From the NCBI GenBank assembly GCA_040544425.1, contig JBEONO010000018.1:1-64000 (forward strand): 64,000 nt of DNA. Direction: 5' to 3'. Origin of the DNA: Solimicrobium sp040544425. GTDB lineage: Bacteria; Pseudomonadota; Gammaproteobacteria; Burkholderiales; Burkholderiaceae_D. Below are positions 16,421 to 25,903 of this stretch, one piece after another. A program made the position numbers and the translations under genes. The notes under the pieces are model-generated. The model saw only the letters and a list, made by a program, of their open reading frames with translations, did not search any database and was not told the origin of the DNA. Within the stretch, counting starts at the first letter, position 1. Each line of letters begins with the position of its first letter.

Positions 16421-17254
16421 ATGTCTTATAAAACAATATTGGTACATGTAGACGACACCAGCCGCACGCCTACCCGGATCAAGCTGGCCGCAGAACTGGC
16501 CATAAAACTGGAAGCCCATTTGCTGGGGATTGCCGACACCGGCGTGTCGCGCTTTATCTATCAGGATGGCAATATCAATGGTGTCGACCCGAGTCTGCTG
16601 TCGCATCTGGAGTACCTGAGAGAACGCGCCACACAAAACATCGCCGACTTTAAAAAACAGGTTGACGGTCTGGGTGTGCATTCCTTCGAAGGCGATATTA
16701 CTCAGGACGATGCATTTGGCGGTATTGGCATGCGCGCCCGTTATTGTGATCTGGTCGTAGTTGGCCAGACCAATCCGGAAGAATCGTCGCCAGCGGTGAT
16801 GGATGATTTTCCTGAATATATGATTCTCAATTCAGGCCGCCCGGTGTTAGTCGTGCCTTATGTCGGCACGTTCTCACAAATTGGGCGGCGTCCTTTGGTT
16901 GCCTGGGACGGCAGCCGCGCTGCAACCCGCGCCATTACTGACGCCATCCCCTTCTTGCGGGATGCCGATCTGGTGCACGTTGCGATTATCAATCCGAAAG
17001 GCGACCAACACGGCGACCAGCCCGGTGCCGATCTGGCCGCGTATCTGGCGCGCCACGGCATCAGGCTGGAAGTATCGGTGCACCGCACCAAGCTTGATAT
17101 CGGCAATGCGCTGCTGTCGCTGGCGTCGGATTTAAATTCCGACATGATCGTCATGGGTGGTTATGGTCATTCGCGCTTCAAGGAAATGATCATGGGCGGC
17201 GCGACCCGGGGTATTTTGGAAAGCATGACCATACCGGTGCTGATGTCGCATTAA
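16421..17254 (+). CDS. Tandem universal stress protein (UspA family)
   Basis: 277 residues containing two Usp folds (about 1-146 and 155-277). The second has a full ATP-binding signature (GGYGHSRFKEMIMGGATRG), while the first is degenerate at that place. Tandem Usp proteins accumulate in stasis or low-oxygen stress. AAGGAG precedes the ATG. The gene follows the FNR-type regulator by 41 bases and ends in a strong terminator, making a likely response regulator-FNR-Usp unit. Confidence 0.87.
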   Translation: MSYKTILVHVDDTSRTPTRIKLAAELAIKLEAHLLGIADTGVSRFIYQDGNINGVDPSLLSHLEYLRERATQNIADFKKQVDGLGVHSFEGDITQDDAFGGIGMRARYCDLVVVGQTNPEESSPAVMDDFPEYMILNSGRPVLVVPYVGTFSQIGRRPLVAWDGSRAATRAITDAIPFLRDADLVHVAIINPKGDQHGDQPGADLAAYLARHGIRLEVSVHRTKLDIGNALLSLASDLNSDMIVMGGYGHSRFKEMIMGGATRGILESMTIPVLMSH

Positions 17255-17270
17255 TCCAACTGAGATTGAA

Positions 17271-17309
17271 AACAGGGAGTCAGATTTCAGGTCTGACTCC
17301 CTGTTTTTT
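17271..17309 (+). terminator. Strong rho-independent terminator after the Usp gene
   Basis: A perfect 14-pair stem (17271-17284 with 17292-17305), seven-base loop and T-run. It ends the FNR-type regulator/Usp unit. Confidence 0.9.
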
Positions 17310-17375
17310 CGTATAGAATCCGCTATCTCAATATCTCCGCTTCACAGACCTATATACAGGCATAGTCAGCAAGTC

Positions 17376-19286
17376 ATGAAAACAAACCGGGAATTCAAGG
17401 TCGCGCGCATCAGCGTATTTGTCCTGCTGCTGTCACTCCTGACTGCGATGGCCTACCTGCCGCGCCTGTCATCCGCCCATGACATCCAGGTTGCCCCGTT
17501 CCGCATTCTGATCGAGCTGGCCTGTGTCGTGTTATTTTTTTCCATCTTCATTGTGAGCTGGCATGGCTACGGCATACACCGGCAATCACGATCGATTGTG
17601 CTGGCAGTGGGTTTTCTGTGCGCGGCGATTTTCAATTTTTTCAGCGTCGTCAGCGAAACTACGGCACCGCACTTCTCAGTGCCGGGCACCTATCAGCAAT
17701 CGACAATGCTGTTCAGTTTGCTGTGGCGCATCCTGACCGCGCTGATCCTGCTGTTCATCGCCACCGAATCGATACAAAAATCGAAGCTCAGATTGACGGC
17801 GCACTGGGCACTCAGAACCGGTCTTGCCGCCGTCTCCGTGATCAGTCTGCTGGTGTTCGTTTACTTTGACCAGATCCCGCCATTGCAAGCCGCCGGCACC
17901 TGGTCATTTCAGGTCAAGACCGGTATCGAAACGGGTTTGATCGCGCTGTTTCTGACCGCCAGCGCCCTGTTCTATACGCACATCCGAACCACGACCCATC
18001 CGGTAGACATCGCCGAAAAATCCTATTTATTTGTCGCCTGTGCCGCGCTGGGTCTGTCGGAATTTTGTTTTTCGGGCATCCATCATCAATATGTTTTGCA
18101 GATCATCCTCGGGCAGCTGTATCAATTCGTTGCGGCATATTGTATTTATTCCAGCCTGGTGACCATCAACCTGCGGGCCCCGTTTGCGCAACTGGCCAAC
18201 GCCAGGAAGGAAATTCTTAAAAGCCGCAATCGCTTAACCGGAATCATCAAAACCGCAACCGATGGCATTATCACCATCGATTCCCGACACAACATCATTC
18301 TGGTCAATCCGGCTGCTGAAAAATTTTTCGGCTATGACGACGGCGAGATGATGGGCATGCAGCTCGATCAATTCATTCCGCTGCGCAATCGCCTGGGACA
18401 CAGCCATCATGTCGATCAGTTCGGTAAAACCGGGACCACGATCAGGCAAATGGGCGTGCAAAGTGCCGATTTTTCTGTCACTGGCTTAAAGAAAAATGGC
18501 GAAGAGTTTCCGATTGAGGCGTCGATATCCAGCCTGACTGAAGGCGACCAACGTTTCTTTACCGTGATTTTCCGCGACATCACCGACCGCAAAATTGCCA
18601 AGCAAAAAATGGAACAGGTGCATCGCGAGTTGAGCGAATTGTCGCAATCGCTGCAGACCGTGCGCGAAGAAGAACGCAAACACATTGCGCGCGAACTGCA
18701 TGACGACTTGGGCCAGTTGCTGGCTGCGCTGCGCATGGATCTGTCGGTACTCGAAAAACGCGCACCAGATACCGAAGCCGTGAAACCGATCCTGCTCAGC
18801 ATGAACAGCCTGATTTTGAATGCAATTTCAACGCTGCGCCGGATCGCCACCAATCTGCGTCCGCGTGCCCTCGACGAAGGCGGCCTTTATTTCGCCCTGC
18901 AGACTTTGCAGAAAGACTTCCAGCAACATCATGAGATCGACTGCGAACTGGCTGCCAAGGAAGAGGATCTGATTCTGAACGACGAGATCAGCACCATGGT
19001 CTATCGCGTCATTCAGGAATCGCTCACCAACGTTGCACGGCACGCAAAAGCAACCAGGGTACGCATCGAAATGAACCGCTCCGGGCATCAGTTAAATTTC
19101 AAAATTATCGACAATGGCCTGGGCATTTCGGAGCAGGATCTGAAAAAACGGCACTCTTTCGGTCTGGTCGGCATGCGCGAACGGGTGCGCGGCCTGCAGG
19201 GTGAATTAACCATCACCGGTGACGGAGCTCATGGCACCTGCATCGAAGTGGCGATACCGATTTCTGGCATTTCTGGGTTAAACTGA
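17376..19286 (+). CDS. Membrane sensor histidine kinase (MASE-type, PAS, HisKA_3)
   Basis: 636 residues. An N-terminal block of about seven to eight membrane helices (15-265) resembles the MASE3/MASE4 integral membrane sensors. It is followed by a PAS domain (about 283-410, ITIDSRHNIILVNPAAEKFFGY), a coiled segment, the HisKA_3 dimerisation motif with phospho-acceptor H442 (ARELHDDLGQ), and a HATPase domain (VIQESLTNVARHA, DNGLGI, GLVGMRERV). The HisKA_3 type pairs with LuxR/NarL regulators, but none is adjacent; a NarL-type regulator lies at 56.4 kb and a lone receiver at 15.1 kb. The ligand is unknown. Confidence 0.88.
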   Translation: MKTNREFKVARISVFVLLLSLLTAMAYLPRLSSAHDIQVAPFRILIELACVVLFFSIFIVSWHGYGIHRQSRSIVLAVGFLCAAIFNFFSVVSETTAPHFSVPGTYQQSTMLFSLLWRILTALILLFIATESIQKSKLRLTAHWALRTGLAAVSVISLLVFVYFDQIPPLQAAGTWSFQVKTGIETGLIALFLTASALFYTHIRTTTHPVDIAEKSYLFVACAALGLSEFCFSGIHHQYVLQIILGQLYQFVAAYCIYSSLVTINLRAPFAQLANARKEILKSRNRLTGIIKTATDGIITIDSRHNIILVNPAAEKFFGYDDGEMMGMQLDQFIPLRNRLGHSHHVDQFGKTGTTIRQMGVQSADFSVTGLKKNGEEFPIEASISSLTEGDQRFFTVIFRDITDRKIAKQKMEQVHRELSELSQSLQTVREEERKHIARELHDDLGQLLAALRMDLSVLEKRAPDTEAVKPILLSMNSLILNAISTLRRIATNLRPRALDEGGLYFALQTLQKDFQQHHEIDCELAAKEEDLILNDEISTMVYRVIQESLTNVARHAKATRVRIEMNRSGHQLNFKIIDNGLGISEQDLKKRHSFGLVGMRERVRGLQGELTITGDGAHGTCIEVAIPISGISGLN

Positions 19287-19311
19287 CGGCTTTGCTTGAT
19301 GGGAGGCTACC

Positions 19312-19518
19312 ATGCGCCACGTTTATATTTTTGCATCAGTGATCCTGTTCCTGGCAGGACTGTCGGCCTGCAGCAAGACCGAACAACCCGCCGCCAAACC
19401 GGCTGATGATGTTTTTTCCACGCAAAAGGAAGAGCTGCAAAAAGCTCGCGATGTACAGAAAGTCGTTGACCAGCAATTCGAAGAGCAACGTAAAGTGATT
19501 GAAGTCCAAACCAAATAA
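19312..19518 (+). CDS. Small lipoprotein
   Basis: 68 residues: signal peptide with lipobox LSAC (Cys20 as lipid site), a short linker with Ala/Pro, and a charged helical tail (about 37-68, KEELQKARDVQKVVDQQFEEQ) that could form a coiled coil. GGGAGG lies before the ATG. No family is recognised. It sits 25 bases after the histidine kinase gene and 12 bases before GtrA, so it may belong to their transcript. Confidence 0.75.
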   Translation: MRHVYIFASVILFLAGLSACSKTEQPAAKPADDVFSTQKEELQKARDVQKVVDQQFEEQRKVIEVQTK

Positions 19519-19530
19519 TAAAGCAGCTTA

Positions 19531-19938
19531 ATGCGCCAGCATCTAAACAAAACCCTGATTCAGCAGTTTTTACGTTTTGCCTTGGTCGGATTGTCCGGCA
19601 CATCGATTCAGTACCTGACACTGTGGATAGGCCACGGCTACCTGGATTATATGAGTGCGCCATCGGCGTCGGCACTGGGTTATGCACTGGGGTCGCTGAT
19701 GAATTATTTTCTGAATTACTTTTTCACCTTCGGCAGCAATAAATCGCACAAGGAAGCGGCGATCAAATATTTTTCCATCCTCGCGGTGGGCTGGTGCATT
19801 AATCTTGGGATGATGGGATTTTTGGTGAACCGCATGAACTGGTATTACTGGTTTGCGCAATTTCTCGCCACGGGCTTCGTGCTGATCTGGAATTTTTCAG
19901 GCAGTAAATGGTGGGCTTTCAGTCACAAGCCCACCTAG
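19531..19938 (+). CDS. GtrA-family membrane protein
   Basis: 135 residues with four membrane helices and the GtrA hallmarks: FLRFALVGLSGTSIQY at the start, a conserved SLMNYFLNYFFTF segment and a terminal NFSGSKWWAF. GtrA-like proteins are thought to help flip polyprenyl-linked sugars across the inner membrane. The lipid-glycosyltransferase partner usually found next to it (GtrB) is not adjacent here. Confidence 0.85.
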   Translation: MRQHLNKTLIQQFLRFALVGLSGTSIQYLTLWIGHGYLDYMSAPSASALGYALGSLMNYFLNYFFTFGSNKSHKEAAIKYFSILAVGWCINLGMMGFLVNRMNWYYWFAQFLATGFVLIWNFSGSKWWAFSHKPT

Positions 19939-19949
19939 GATTCCCTAAC

Positions 19950-20726
19950 TTACATCACACTCATACCGTCATCAGCAGTAACGATCGTGCCGTTCAGGAA
20001 GCGCGACTCTTCGGCAGCCAATAACAACAGCAGGCCATCCAGATCCTGCGGCGTACCAACGCGATTGCGTGGCAGACTGGCCATCAATTTTCGGCCTTCA
20101 TCGGTATCAAAAAATCCCTGATTGATTTCGGTCGAAATATAACCGGGACAGATCGCATTCACATTGATCCCATATTTACCCCATTCGAGTGCCATGGCGC
20201 GGGTCATCTGAATCACGGCCGCCTTGCTGATGCAGTAGCTGCCCAAACCGGGGATAACGCGCATTCCTGCCACTGAAGCGATATTGATGATTCTGTGCTG
20301 TTTCTTGGGATCGCCCTTGGCACGCGCCACCATCCGCTTGGCGGTTTCCTGGGCTACAAAAAATGCGCCGCGCTGGTTGGTATCCATGATGTAGGCATAG
20401 TCGTCCGGTGTGACATCGAGCAGGCGCTGCGAATTGGACACACCCGCATTATTGATCAGGATATCGATCGGTCCGGCTTCGGTTTCGGCATGGGCAATCG
20501 CCGATTTGATGCTGGAATAATCGGTAACATCCAGCTCCACCATATGCGCTGCGCCACCTTCGGCTTCGATTTCAGCGCGTAATTCCTTGAGACGGTCAAT
20601 GCGGCGTGCTGCCAGCACAACCTGGGCACCGGCCTCGGCCAGCACCTTGGCAAAACGCGCACCCAATCCGCTCGAAGCACCGGTGATCAGTGCAATTTTT
20701 CCCTCAAAATTTACTTCTATTCCCAT
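19950..20726 (-). CDS. Short-chain dehydrogenase/reductase
   Basis: 258 residues with the NAD(P) loop TGASSGLG (15-22), NNAG, catalytic Ser in NIASVAG, and YCISK with the catalytic Tyr and Lys. An Arg-rich loop after the second strand (AARRIDR) suggests NADPH preference. GGGAG supports the start. It faces GtrA (stops 11 bases apart) and is divergent from ETF-QO. The substrate is unknown; similar genes are often near fatty-acid oxidation functions. Confidence 0.85.
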   Translation of the reverse strand: MGIEVNFEGKIALITGASSGLGARFAKVLAEAGAQVVLAARRIDRLKELRAEIEAEGGAAHMVELDVTDYSSIKSAIAHAETEAGPIDILINNAGVSNSQRLLDVTPDDYAYIMDTNQRGAFFVAQETAKRMVARAKGDPKKQHRIINIASVAGMRVIPGLGSYCISKAAVIQMTRAMALEWGKYGINVNAICPGYISTEINQGFFDTDEGRKLMASLPRNRVGTPQDLDGLLLLLAAEESRFLNGTIVTADDGMSVM

Positions 20727-20907
20727 CGTCCAACTCCCTAAAAATGGATTCTTATTGCGCTACCGGATTTGATTGCAACTAAAAAATCAATGCGTAATGA
20801 TGCCATACTTGTTGCATTTTCAGCCGAACAACTTGCAATCACCGTCAGTCATTTGATGCATATTCGAGGCGGCTCTGAGATAATCCCAGAAATTAATTTA
20901 AACAAAA

Positions 20908-20925
20908 TTAGCACGATCGTACTAA
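20908..20925. promoter_or_regulatory. TetR-type palindromic operator candidate before ETF-QO
   Basis: TTAGCACGATCGTACTAA is an 18-base palindrome with a single mismatched pair, located 33 bases before the ETF-QO start and inside the SDR/ETF-QO divergent region. Its form (CGATCG centre with TTAG/CTAA ends) is like operators of TetR-family fatty-acid-degradation regulators of betaproteobacteria. The regulator identity is inference. Confidence 0.5.
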
Positions 20926-20957
20926 AAAATTCCCCTTCTCACCTCTAGAGTCCAATA

Positions 20958-22628
20958 ATGAGCACAAACTTCGTAGAACAATTCGGCCCGCGCGACACCA
21001 TGGAGTACGACGTGGTGGTAGTCGGTGGCGGTCCAGCCGGTTTATCGGCAGCCATCAAACTCAAACAACTGGCACAAGCCAAAAACAGGGAAATCTCCGT
21101 CTGTGTGCTCGAAAAAGGCGGCGAACTGGGCGCGCATATTCTGTCTGGCGCGGTGATGGATCCGATCGCCATCTCTGAACTGTTCCCGAACTGGAAAGAA
21201 CTCGGCGCTCCTTTGAACACGGCTGTTTCTGAAGACCGGTTCCTGATGCTGACCGAACAGGGATCGTTCAAAACACCGAATTGGATGTTGCCGGACTGCT
21301 TTCAAAATCATGGCAATTACGTGATCTCGCTGGCCAACGTGGTGCGCTGGCTGGGTCAACAGGCAGAAGCCTTGGGAGTCGAGATTTTCCCGGGCTTTCC
21401 GGCCGCTGAAATTCTGTATCACGACAACGGCTCCGTCAAAGGCGTTGCGACCGGGAATATGGGTGTCACGCATGAAGGCACGGCCGGTCCGAATTTCCAG
21501 CTCGGCATGGAACTGCACGCCAAATACACGCTGTTTGCCGAAGGCTCACGCGGCCATCTCGGCAAACAATTGATGGCGAAATTTAATCTCAACGAACACG
21601 CCGATCCGCAAACCTACGGGATCGGGATTAAAGAATTATGGGAGATCAAGCCCGAAAAGCATCAGGCCGGCCTGGTGATTCACACTGCTGGCTGGCCATT
21701 GGCCACCGACACCTACGGTGGTTCGTTTCTGTATCACCTGGAAAACAATCAGGTAGCCGTTGGGCTGGTAGTCGGTCTGAGTTATTCGAATCCTTACCTG
21801 TCCCCGTATGAAGAGTTTCAACGCTATAAAACCCATCCGGCTATCCGCGGATTTTTCGAGGGCGGCAAGCGTATTTCGTACGGTGCCCGTGCGATTACTG
21901 CGGGCGGCATTCAGTCCCTGCCAAAACTGGTTTTCCCGGGCGGCGCGCTGATTGGTTGCGAGGCCGGATTTTTGAACATGAGCCGTATCAAAGGCAGTCA
22001 CGCTGCGATCAAGAGCGGCCTGATGGTCGCCGAATCGATTTTCGACGCGCTGGCTGCCGATCGGTCCAGTGACGAGCTGGTCAGCTACCCGGCGGCATTT
22101 AAAGATTCCTGGTTACACGCTGAGTTGCACAAGGCACGCAACGTAAAGCCGTGGCTGTCAAAAGGTTTGTATTGGGGTTCATTGATGGTCGGAATCGATC
22201 AGGTACTGCTCAAGGGCAAAGCACCATGGACCTTGCATCATCAGCACGCCGATCACGAATGTATGAAACCGGCGGCCGATTGCGCACCGATCCAGTATCC
22301 CAAACCGGACGGCAAATTAACCTTTGACCGACTCTCTTCGGTGTTTATTTCCAATACCAATCACGCGGAAGATCAGCCGATTCATCTGACTTTGAAAAAT
22401 GCCGCCGTGCCGGTCGGCGTGAACCTGGCCAAGTTTGCCGGACCGGAAGCGCGCTATTGTCCGGCCGGGGTGTATGAGTACATCAAGACCGAACAGGGCG
22501 CGGACAAGTTGCAGATCAATGCGCAGAACTGCGTGCATTGCAAGACCTGCGATATCAAAGACCCGACGCAAAACATTGTGTGGGTGACGCCGGAAGGTGG
22601 CGGCGGACCGAACTATCCAAATATGTAG
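20958..22628 (+). CDS. Electron-transfer flavoprotein:ubiquinone oxidoreductase
   Basis: 556 residues, full length for ETF-QO. An FAD-binding GGGPAGLSAAI motif is at about 22-32, a central quinone/membrane region follows, and a C-terminal [4Fe-4S] ferredoxin-like domain supplies CPAGVYEY and CVHCKTCDIKDP cysteines. It moves electrons from acyl-CoA dehydrogenases via ETF to quinone at the inner membrane. It is monocistronic, meeting the flgL gene tail-to-tail six bases on. A TetR-type palindrome lies upstream. Confidence 0.93.
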   Translation: MSTNFVEQFGPRDTMEYDVVVVGGGPAGLSAAIKLKQLAQAKNREISVCVLEKGGELGAHILSGAVMDPIAISELFPNWKELGAPLNTAVSEDRFLMLTEQGSFKTPNWMLPDCFQNHGNYVISLANVVRWLGQQAEALGVEIFPGFPAAEILYHDNGSVKGVATGNMGVTHEGTAGPNFQLGMELHAKYTLFAEGSRGHLGKQLMAKFNLNEHADPQTYGIGIKELWEIKPEKHQAGLVIHTAGWPLATDTYGGSFLYHLENNQVAVGLVVGLSYSNPYLSPYEEFQRYKTHPAIRGFFEGGKRISYGARAITAGGIQSLPKLVFPGGALIGCEAGFLNMSRIKGSHAAIKSGLMVAESIFDALAADRSSDELVSYPAAFKDSWLHAELHKARNVKPWLSKGLYWGSLMVGIDQVLLKGKAPWTLHHQHADHECMKPAADCAPIQYPKPDGKLTFDRLSSVFISNTNHAEDQPIHLTLKNAAVPVGVNLAKFAGPEARYCPAGVYEYIKTEQGADKLQINAQNCVHCKTCDIKDPTQNIVWVTPEGGGGPNYPNM

Positions 22629-22634
22629 GCGCGA

Positions 22635-23855
22635 TCAGCCCTGCAGCATATTGATCAGCGACAGTTGTGAGGTCGATGCAAATGCTTTTTGCGCAGCCTG
22701 ATAAGTGAACTGTTCCAGCGACAGCTGGCTGATCGCCTGCGCATAATTGGTGTCCTGCAAACTGCTGATGGTGGCCTGGTAAGACAGGTTGACCGTTTGC
22801 CCCACGCTGGCCAACGAAGAAATCTGGGTCAGTGAATTACCGATCTGATCGCGCGCATCCAGCACATTATTCAACGATGACGAGAGACTGGTGTTGGCCT
22901 GCGCCACTGCATTGGCCAGATTGGTATGGTCGCCTGCCGTGGCAAGTGGTCCGTTCAGGGCGGTGACCAGATTGGTCAAGGCTTGAAAAATATTTTGATT
23001 GCCGGGCTGCACATCGAATTTGTCACCTGCTGCCGGCGCACCGGTCGGTCCGGCGCCGTTGGTCACTGAAAACTGCGCGCCAGGGATACTGATTGCGGCG
23101 CCACTGGTGTAGGCATTGCCGGTCGACAGTGCCACGCCGGTCGTGGTGTCGGTGACATCGTAAGCAGTGGGCGAAGTAAATGTGACGGAATAATTGTCGT
23201 TGGTGACACTGCCGACACCGCTTAAAGACCCAACTGAAACCGTAGCGGTCGAGATGTTATTGGCGTTTGCCGTACCAAAGTAAACATTGGGAGAGACCGT
23301 AATATTGCCAAACACACTGCTTCCCACGTGGGTGACAGCCAGCTGCTGCGCTGAATCGACCTGGATCAACTGATTGACCTGATTCCCGTTATATTGCCCG
23401 CCACCACTGGTCGCAGTGTACGGCTGGGTCCGGACCGTGCTGCCCGAAAACATGTAATTGCCATTTGAATCGGTGCTGTTTGCAAACGTCATCATTTGGC
23501 TGATGTCACTTTGAAACTGCTTGGCCAGCGTGGCCCGGTCGGACGCGGTCAAACTGCCACTGCCGGCCTGCACGACCGAGCTTTCCAGACCTTGCATCAG
23601 GTTCGTCACGCCGGACAACACGCCGTCCTGCGTGTTCAGTGCATTGGCGGCGGCCACACCATTGACACCAAATTGGGTGTTGATACTGGCACCTTGCGAG
23701 GCGACCAATACCTGGGCTGCCGCTGCCGGATTGACCGAAGGCGAAGTCAGTGCAATGCCTGAGCTGACCTGCTGAATCGAATCCGCAATCGCGGACTGCA
23801 TATCGTTAAAATTACTGACTGCGGTGTCGTAGACACTGGCTGTGCTAATGCGCAT
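22635..23855 (-). CDS. flgL: Flagellar hook-associated protein 3
   Basis: 406 residues, about 90 longer than the enterobacterial protein. N- and C-terminal flagellin-like coiled-coil ends (MRISTASVYDTAVSNFNDMQ; SLEQFTYQAAQKAFASTSQLSLINML) frame the molecule. The extra length is a central beta-rich insert (about 205-290, NYSVTFTSPTAYDVTD ... AAGDKFDVQPGNQN) like the modules in the neighbouring FlgK. FlgL is the junction protein between FlgK and the filament. It follows flgK by seven bases and is probably driven by the sigma-28-like promoter before flgK. Confidence 0.92.
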   Translation of the reverse strand: MRISTASVYDTAVSNFNDMQSAIADSIQQVSSGIALTSPSVNPAAAAQVLVASQGASINTQFGVNGVAAANALNTQDGVLSGVTNLMQGLESSVVQAGSGSLTASDRATLAKQFQSDISQMMTFANSTDSNGNYMFSGSTVRTQPYTATSGGGQYNGNQVNQLIQVDSAQQLAVTHVGSSVFGNITVSPNVYFGTANANNISTATVSVGSLSGVGSVTNDNYSVTFTSPTAYDVTDTTTGVALSTGNAYTSGAAISIPGAQFSVTNGAGPTGAPAAGDKFDVQPGNQNIFQALTNLVTALNGPLATAGDHTNLANAVAQANTSLSSSLNNVLDARDQIGNSLTQISSLASVGQTVNLSYQATISSLQDTNYAQAISQLSLEQFTYQAAQKAFASTSQLSLINMLQG

Positions 23856-23862
23856 AAATCAC

Positions 23863-25818
23863 CTATCCGGATGATCCGTCCAAACCCAGGACGGTTGAAA
23901 AATTTTGACTGGCAACCTGAATCAGTTTGCCGCAAGCCTGGTATGCCTGTTGATACTGCAATAAGTTGACCGTTTCCTGATCCAGGTTGACGCCTGAAAT
24001 CGACTGCTGCTGCTGTTGCGCCGATTTCAGCAGATTGGTTTCGGTGGTACCGGTTACGGTCAGCTGACTGGTCGTGTTGCCGACCGAATTGACCATCGTG
24101 GCATACGCATCCTGAAACGTCTGGGTACCGGCATTCATTGAAAAACTTGTTTGCAGCGCGTTCATCAACAACACGTTGCGGTTGTCGCCTGCGCCGTTGG
24201 TATTCGGTCCGACGGTAAATGAGTCACCATTGGCCGGTGCGCCTGACAGACCGATCACTGTATTGTTGAACGACAGCGTCATGCCGGAGGTATAGGCAAC
24301 CGGCGTGCCGGCAACATACCCGGCGTAAGTTGTTGCGACACCATTGACAGTGGCCACGACGGTTGAGCCGACCGGAAATCCGGTCAGTGAATTGGTGCCT
24401 GCGGCATAAGTCAGGGTGCTGGCAGCACCTGGAACAAATCCGGTCGTGACCGATCCGGGGGTAATCGCACCGGTGCCGGTATTGGTGCCAGTGGCGCTGG
24501 TGGCAATCGGTGCGGCACTGGCCAGCACGGTCGGCGCAGTGCTGATCAGGCTCAGCGCGCCTGCACCGTTTGCAGCTGGTGAAATTGAAAAACTGTCGCC
24601 TGCGGTCATGGCACCTGAACTCAAGGCGTAAGTCACGCCATCCACCACGGCAGGGAACGCAGCAAAGCTTGCCTTGACAGTGTTTGTGCTGATGTCGGTC
24701 ACGCTGTAATTGGTACCGTCATAATCCAAAGTGTAATTATCCGCCGTGATCGCCGAAGCGTTGGTGATGGTGGCTGACAACTGCGCATTGCCAAGGTTGT
24801 TGGAATTGGAGTACACCGCCGGCGTTCCGATATTGAACAGCGGACCGCCCATCGTGCCCTTGATGGTCTGGCCAAGTTCATTTTGCGCATTGAGTGCCGA
24901 GCCAAGCACGATGCCGATCTGTCCGATCGCGTTTTGAACCGGCGACAGTGAACTGGTGCGAAAGGCAAACAACCCACCCAAAGTTCCACCGGGCAGCGAG
25001 CTTTCTGCAATAGCTTGCGGCTGACTGTTCGGCAAAGCGTAAGCCACATCCAGATTGGTCGGATTGGTTGCCGATTGTACCGTCGTCAACTGACTGGCAA
25101 CGGAACCCAACACCAGCGACTGACCGTTACCGATAAAGACATTGTATTGATTCCCTTCCGGCACCACAGTTACCTGGGTTTGCTTGCTCAAATCGTGGAC
25201 CAGGGCATCGCGCTGATCGAGCAGCGAATTCGGCGGCTGGTTGTTGGCCGAGGCGTAACCAATTTCAATCGCCTGATTGACCGCTGCCAACTGCTTGGCA
25301 TCGGTATTGATGGCATTGACGGTAGTTGAGATCTGCGCGTTCACACCGGTTGCACTTTGCGTCAATTGATTTTGCAGCGAATGAAACTGGGCAACCAGGG
25401 TCTGCGCACTGGACATCGCGGTTTGCTGGGATGACACGGCTGACGGATTCGAAGACAGATTTTGCAGTGAGGCGAAAAACGATTGCAGGACGGGAGACAA
25501 CCCGGCAGACGGATTGGCGATCATATCGTCGATCGGCTTGATCAGATTCGAATAACTGGTCAACTGGCTGGATGCAGCCTGGGTCGAATTGATCTGGGCT
25601 CCCAGCAGGTCGCTGTAATTCCGGGTCACCGTGCTGACGTTCGCGCCATGCCCAAGAAAACCAAAGCTGTAGCCCTGCGAAGGCGCCTGAACCTGCTGCG
25701 CAACTTCCTGGCTGTAACCCGGCGTGTTGGCGTTGGTAATATTTTGGCCGGTCGTGGCAATCCCGATTTGCGCGGCCGCCAATCCACTGGTTCCAATTTG
25801 TAGTACATCGATGCTCAT
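23863..25818 (-). CDS. flgK: Flagellar hook-associated protein 1
   Basis: 651 residues. The N-terminus has the rod/hook motif (IATTGQNITNANTPGYSQ) and the C-terminus the matching helical end (LLQYQQAYQACGKLIQVASQNFSTVLGL). The middle (about 330-560) is Ala/Thr/Gly-rich and contains repeated YxVTD...GDSFxxxP..NGAG modules, making the protein longer than the roughly 550-residue enteric one. FlgK joins hook to filament. A sigma-28-type promoter is placed between flgJ and flgK, giving late expression of flgKL. Confidence 0.93.
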   Translation of the reverse strand: MSIDVLQIGTSGLAAAQIGIATTGQNITNANTPGYSQEVAQQVQAPSQGYSFGFLGHGANVSTVTRNYSDLLGAQINSTQAASSQLTSYSNLIKPIDDMIANPSAGLSPVLQSFFASLQNLSSNPSAVSSQQTAMSSAQTLVAQFHSLQNQLTQSATGVNAQISTTVNAINTDAKQLAAVNQAIEIGYASANNQPPNSLLDQRDALVHDLSKQTQVTVVPEGNQYNVFIGNGQSLVLGSVASQLTTVQSATNPTNLDVAYALPNSQPQAIAESSLPGGTLGGLFAFRTSSLSPVQNAIGQIGIVLGSALNAQNELGQTIKGTMGGPLFNIGTPAVYSNSNNLGNAQLSATITNASAITADNYTLDYDGTNYSVTDISTNTVKASFAAFPAVVDGVTYALSSGAMTAGDSFSISPAANGAGALSLISTAPTVLASAAPIATSATGTNTGTGAITPGSVTTGFVPGAASTLTYAAGTNSLTGFPVGSTVVATVNGVATTYAGYVAGTPVAYTSGMTLSFNNTVIGLSGAPANGDSFTVGPNTNGAGDNRNVLLMNALQTSFSMNAGTQTFQDAYATMVNSVGNTTSQLTVTGTTETNLLKSAQQQQQSISGVNLDQETVNLLQYQQAYQACGKLIQVASQNFSTVLGLDGSSG

Positions 25819-25860
25819 GGCTTACTCACTTCACACTTACTTTAACGGCTCACTATAGAC

Positions 25861-25887
25861 GTATCGACTGTTTTCCCAAAAACTTGA
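25861..25887 (-). promoter_or_regulatory. Sigma-28 (FliA) type promoter for flgKL
   Basis: Read on the minus strand: TCAA, 15 bases, GTCGATAC. This compares with TAAA-N15-GCCGATAA with three mismatches, and it lies about 43 bases before the flgK start in the gap after flgJ. Confidence 0.6.
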
Positions 25888-25903
25888 ATATTCAAGGGAG
25901 AAA

